Origin: an uncultured Actinoplanes sp.
GTDB lineage: Bacteria; Actinomycetota; Actinomycetes; Mycobacteriales; Micromonosporaceae
Assembly (NCBI GenBank): GCA_934667465.1
Contig: CAKUMG010000495.1
Location: forward strand, 1-5,342
DNA: 5,342 bases
Reading direction: 5' to 3'
Shown piece by piece: positions 4,523-5,342 of the stretch (positions are counted from its first letter, which is position 1; every line of letters begins with the position of its first letter). The translations under genes were made by a program, and so were the position numbers. The notes beneath the pieces are model-generated. The model saw only the letters and a list, made by a program, of their open reading frames with translations. It did no database searches and was not told the origin of the DNA.

Positions 4523-5272
4523 ATGTTCCGTCTCCGCCAGCTGGACCTTCTCCTCACCGTCGCCGTCGCCCTGGGCCTGGGCGTGCTGGGCGCGTTCGAC
4601 GTCGTCGGCCCGCCCGTCATCGCCGGGGCGACCCTGACCACCCTGGGGCTGCTCGCGATCGGCTCGCTGCACGGGCGGGTCGCGGTGCACGCGCTCGCCG
4701 GGGAGGTCTCCCGGCTCGGGGCGGGCGCCGGCGCCGACCGGCTGCTGCGTCCCTCGACGTCCGGGCTGGACCTGGATCTGAGCACCGCGAGTGACGTGCG
4801 GATCGTCGGCGTCACGCTCGCGCGCACGCTGCGCAACCATCATGTCGAGCTGCGGCAGCGGCTGGCGGCCGGGGCGACCGTACGGGTGGCGTTGATCGCA
4901 CCGCGCGAGAGCACGCTGGCGGAGGCCGCCCGGCGCAGCACGATCCCGGACCGGCCCGACCTGTTCGAGCACCGGCTGCGGCCCACGCTGGACCTGCTCG
5001 ACGCGCTCGCCGCCGACGCCGCCGCGGGACCCGGGCGCCTCGAGGTGCGCCTGCTCGACCTCGTCCCCGCGTACGGCATCCTCGCCGTCGACGTCGACTC
5101 GCCCCACGGCAGCCTGCACGTGGACGTCTACTCGCACCGGGCGGGCGTCGCCGAGCCGAGCCTCGCGCTGCTGCCCGACCGCGACCCGCAGTGGTACCGC
5201 CACTTCGCCGGCGAACTGGATCGTTTGTGGACGGTGGGACGGCCTTACAAGACCGAGACCCTAGAAGCCTAG
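4523..5272 (+). CDS. Two-TM membrane protein with PLD-like (DUF5919-type) cytoplasmic domain
   Basis: The protein is 249 aa. Residues about 7-25 (LDLLLTVAVALGLGVLGAF) and 31-49 form two hydrophobic membrane segments. The rest, from about 52, is a soluble domain. It includes VRIVGVTLARTLRNHHVELR (92-111), TVRVALIAP (119-127), RLEVRLLDLVPAYGILAVD (172-190) and EPSLALLPDRDPQWYRHFAG (211-230) with ELDRLW after it. This order is what I recall for DUF5919 and related phospholipase-D-like domains, in which long-helix/strand units end in a WY..F...F..LW motif. I see no HxKxxxxD catalytic motif, so a catalytically inactive, sensing or scaffolding role is more likely than lipase activity. That is inference. 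It is divergent from the secreted-peptide gene across the operator region. Its stop overlaps the convergent gene at the right edge. Confidence 0.82.
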   Translation: MFRLRQLDLLLTVAVALGLGVLGAFDVVGPPVIAGATLTTLGLLAIGSLHGRVAVHALAGEVSRLGAGAGADRLLRPSTSGLDLDLSTASDVRIVGVTLARTLRNHHVELRQRLAAGATVRVALIAPRESTLAEAARRSTIPDRPDLFEHRLRPTLDLLDALAADAAAGPGRLEVRLLDLVPAYGILAVDVDSPHGSLHVDVYSHRAGVAEPSLALLPDRDPQWYRHFAGELDRLWTVGRPYKTETLEA

Positions 5273-5342
5273 GTACGGGAGGAGCAGCGCCATGGTCAGC
5301 GCGTCGTGCCGGGACGCGTCGTCGCGGTGCGCGTCGTTGGCC
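5261..5342 (-). CDS. C-terminal end of an unrecognised convergent gene, partial
   Basis: On the minus strand the frame is open from the right edge to TAG at 5263-5261. It encodes the tail ANDAHRDDASRHDAL followed by TMALLLPYLGF, with almost all codons ending in G/C. The tail overlaps the 3' end of the PLD-like gene by 12 bases, a convergent arrangement with no terminator between. Too little is present to name a family. On the plus strand GGGAGGAG (5277-5284) sits seven bases before ATG 5292 (MVSASCRDASSRCASLA), so a plus-strand gene starting there is the alternative. The minus reading has a more natural composition. Confidence 0.5.
   Translation of the reverse strand, partial: ANDAHRDDASRHDALTMALLLPYLGF

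Noticed and set aside
4490..5203. Long minus-strand frames opposite the PLD-like gene
   Set aside because: Gln/Arg/Gly-rich antisense shadows without start signals. The plus frame has AGGAGG, membrane segments and family-like motifs.

Overview
The window is very GC-rich, with G/C-ending codons in most genes, GTG starts, leaderless-looking promoters and near-touching convergent genes. This points to an actinomycete. A Micromonosporaceae/Actinoplanes-like host is my guess from general style, not proven. There are no rRNA or tRNA genes, CRISPR arrays or intact insertion sequences.

Left part (1-1601). A minus-strand gene running off the left edge encodes the beta-propeller half of an S9 (prolyl-oligopeptidase-type) peptidase. 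Divergent from it is an unrecognised protein of at least 166 aa (1101-1601). Its reading frame extends upstream into protein-like sequence with no start codon. A -10 box (TATGAT, 1015-1020) followed by a GTG at 1027 in another frame suggests one base is missing from a leaderless gene.

Middle part (about 1602-3560). This looks like an accessory insert in a high-GC background. It has weak small reading frames (1602-2133), then a 283-aa protein (2134-2985) with visibly more A/T-ending codons and an RNxxxH motif typical of HEPN ribonucleases. After it lies a clearly decayed minus-strand gene (3130-3503) with no start, an in-frame amber and a one-base frameshift.

Right part (3561-5342). A leaderless-looking gene for a small protein with a CxxC...CxxC zinc ribbon (3561-4061) ends at a strong bidirectional hairpin terminator (4072-4098). 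Convergent to it is a 50-aa secreted-peptide precursor (4112-4264, minus) whose predicted mature form is 18 residues with two cysteines. About 260 bp separate it from a divergent two-TM protein with a PLD-like/DUF5919-type cytoplasmic domain (4523-5272). That gap holds a perfect 9-7-9 inverted repeat (4417-4441), probably an operator, overlapping a candidate promoter for the peptide gene. The last gene, on the minus strand, is seen only as its C-terminal 26 codons and overlaps the PLD-like gene tail-to-tail.

The best candidates for something undescribed are the stand-alone HEPN-like protein and the secreted cyclic-peptide/membrane-protein divergon with its shared operator.
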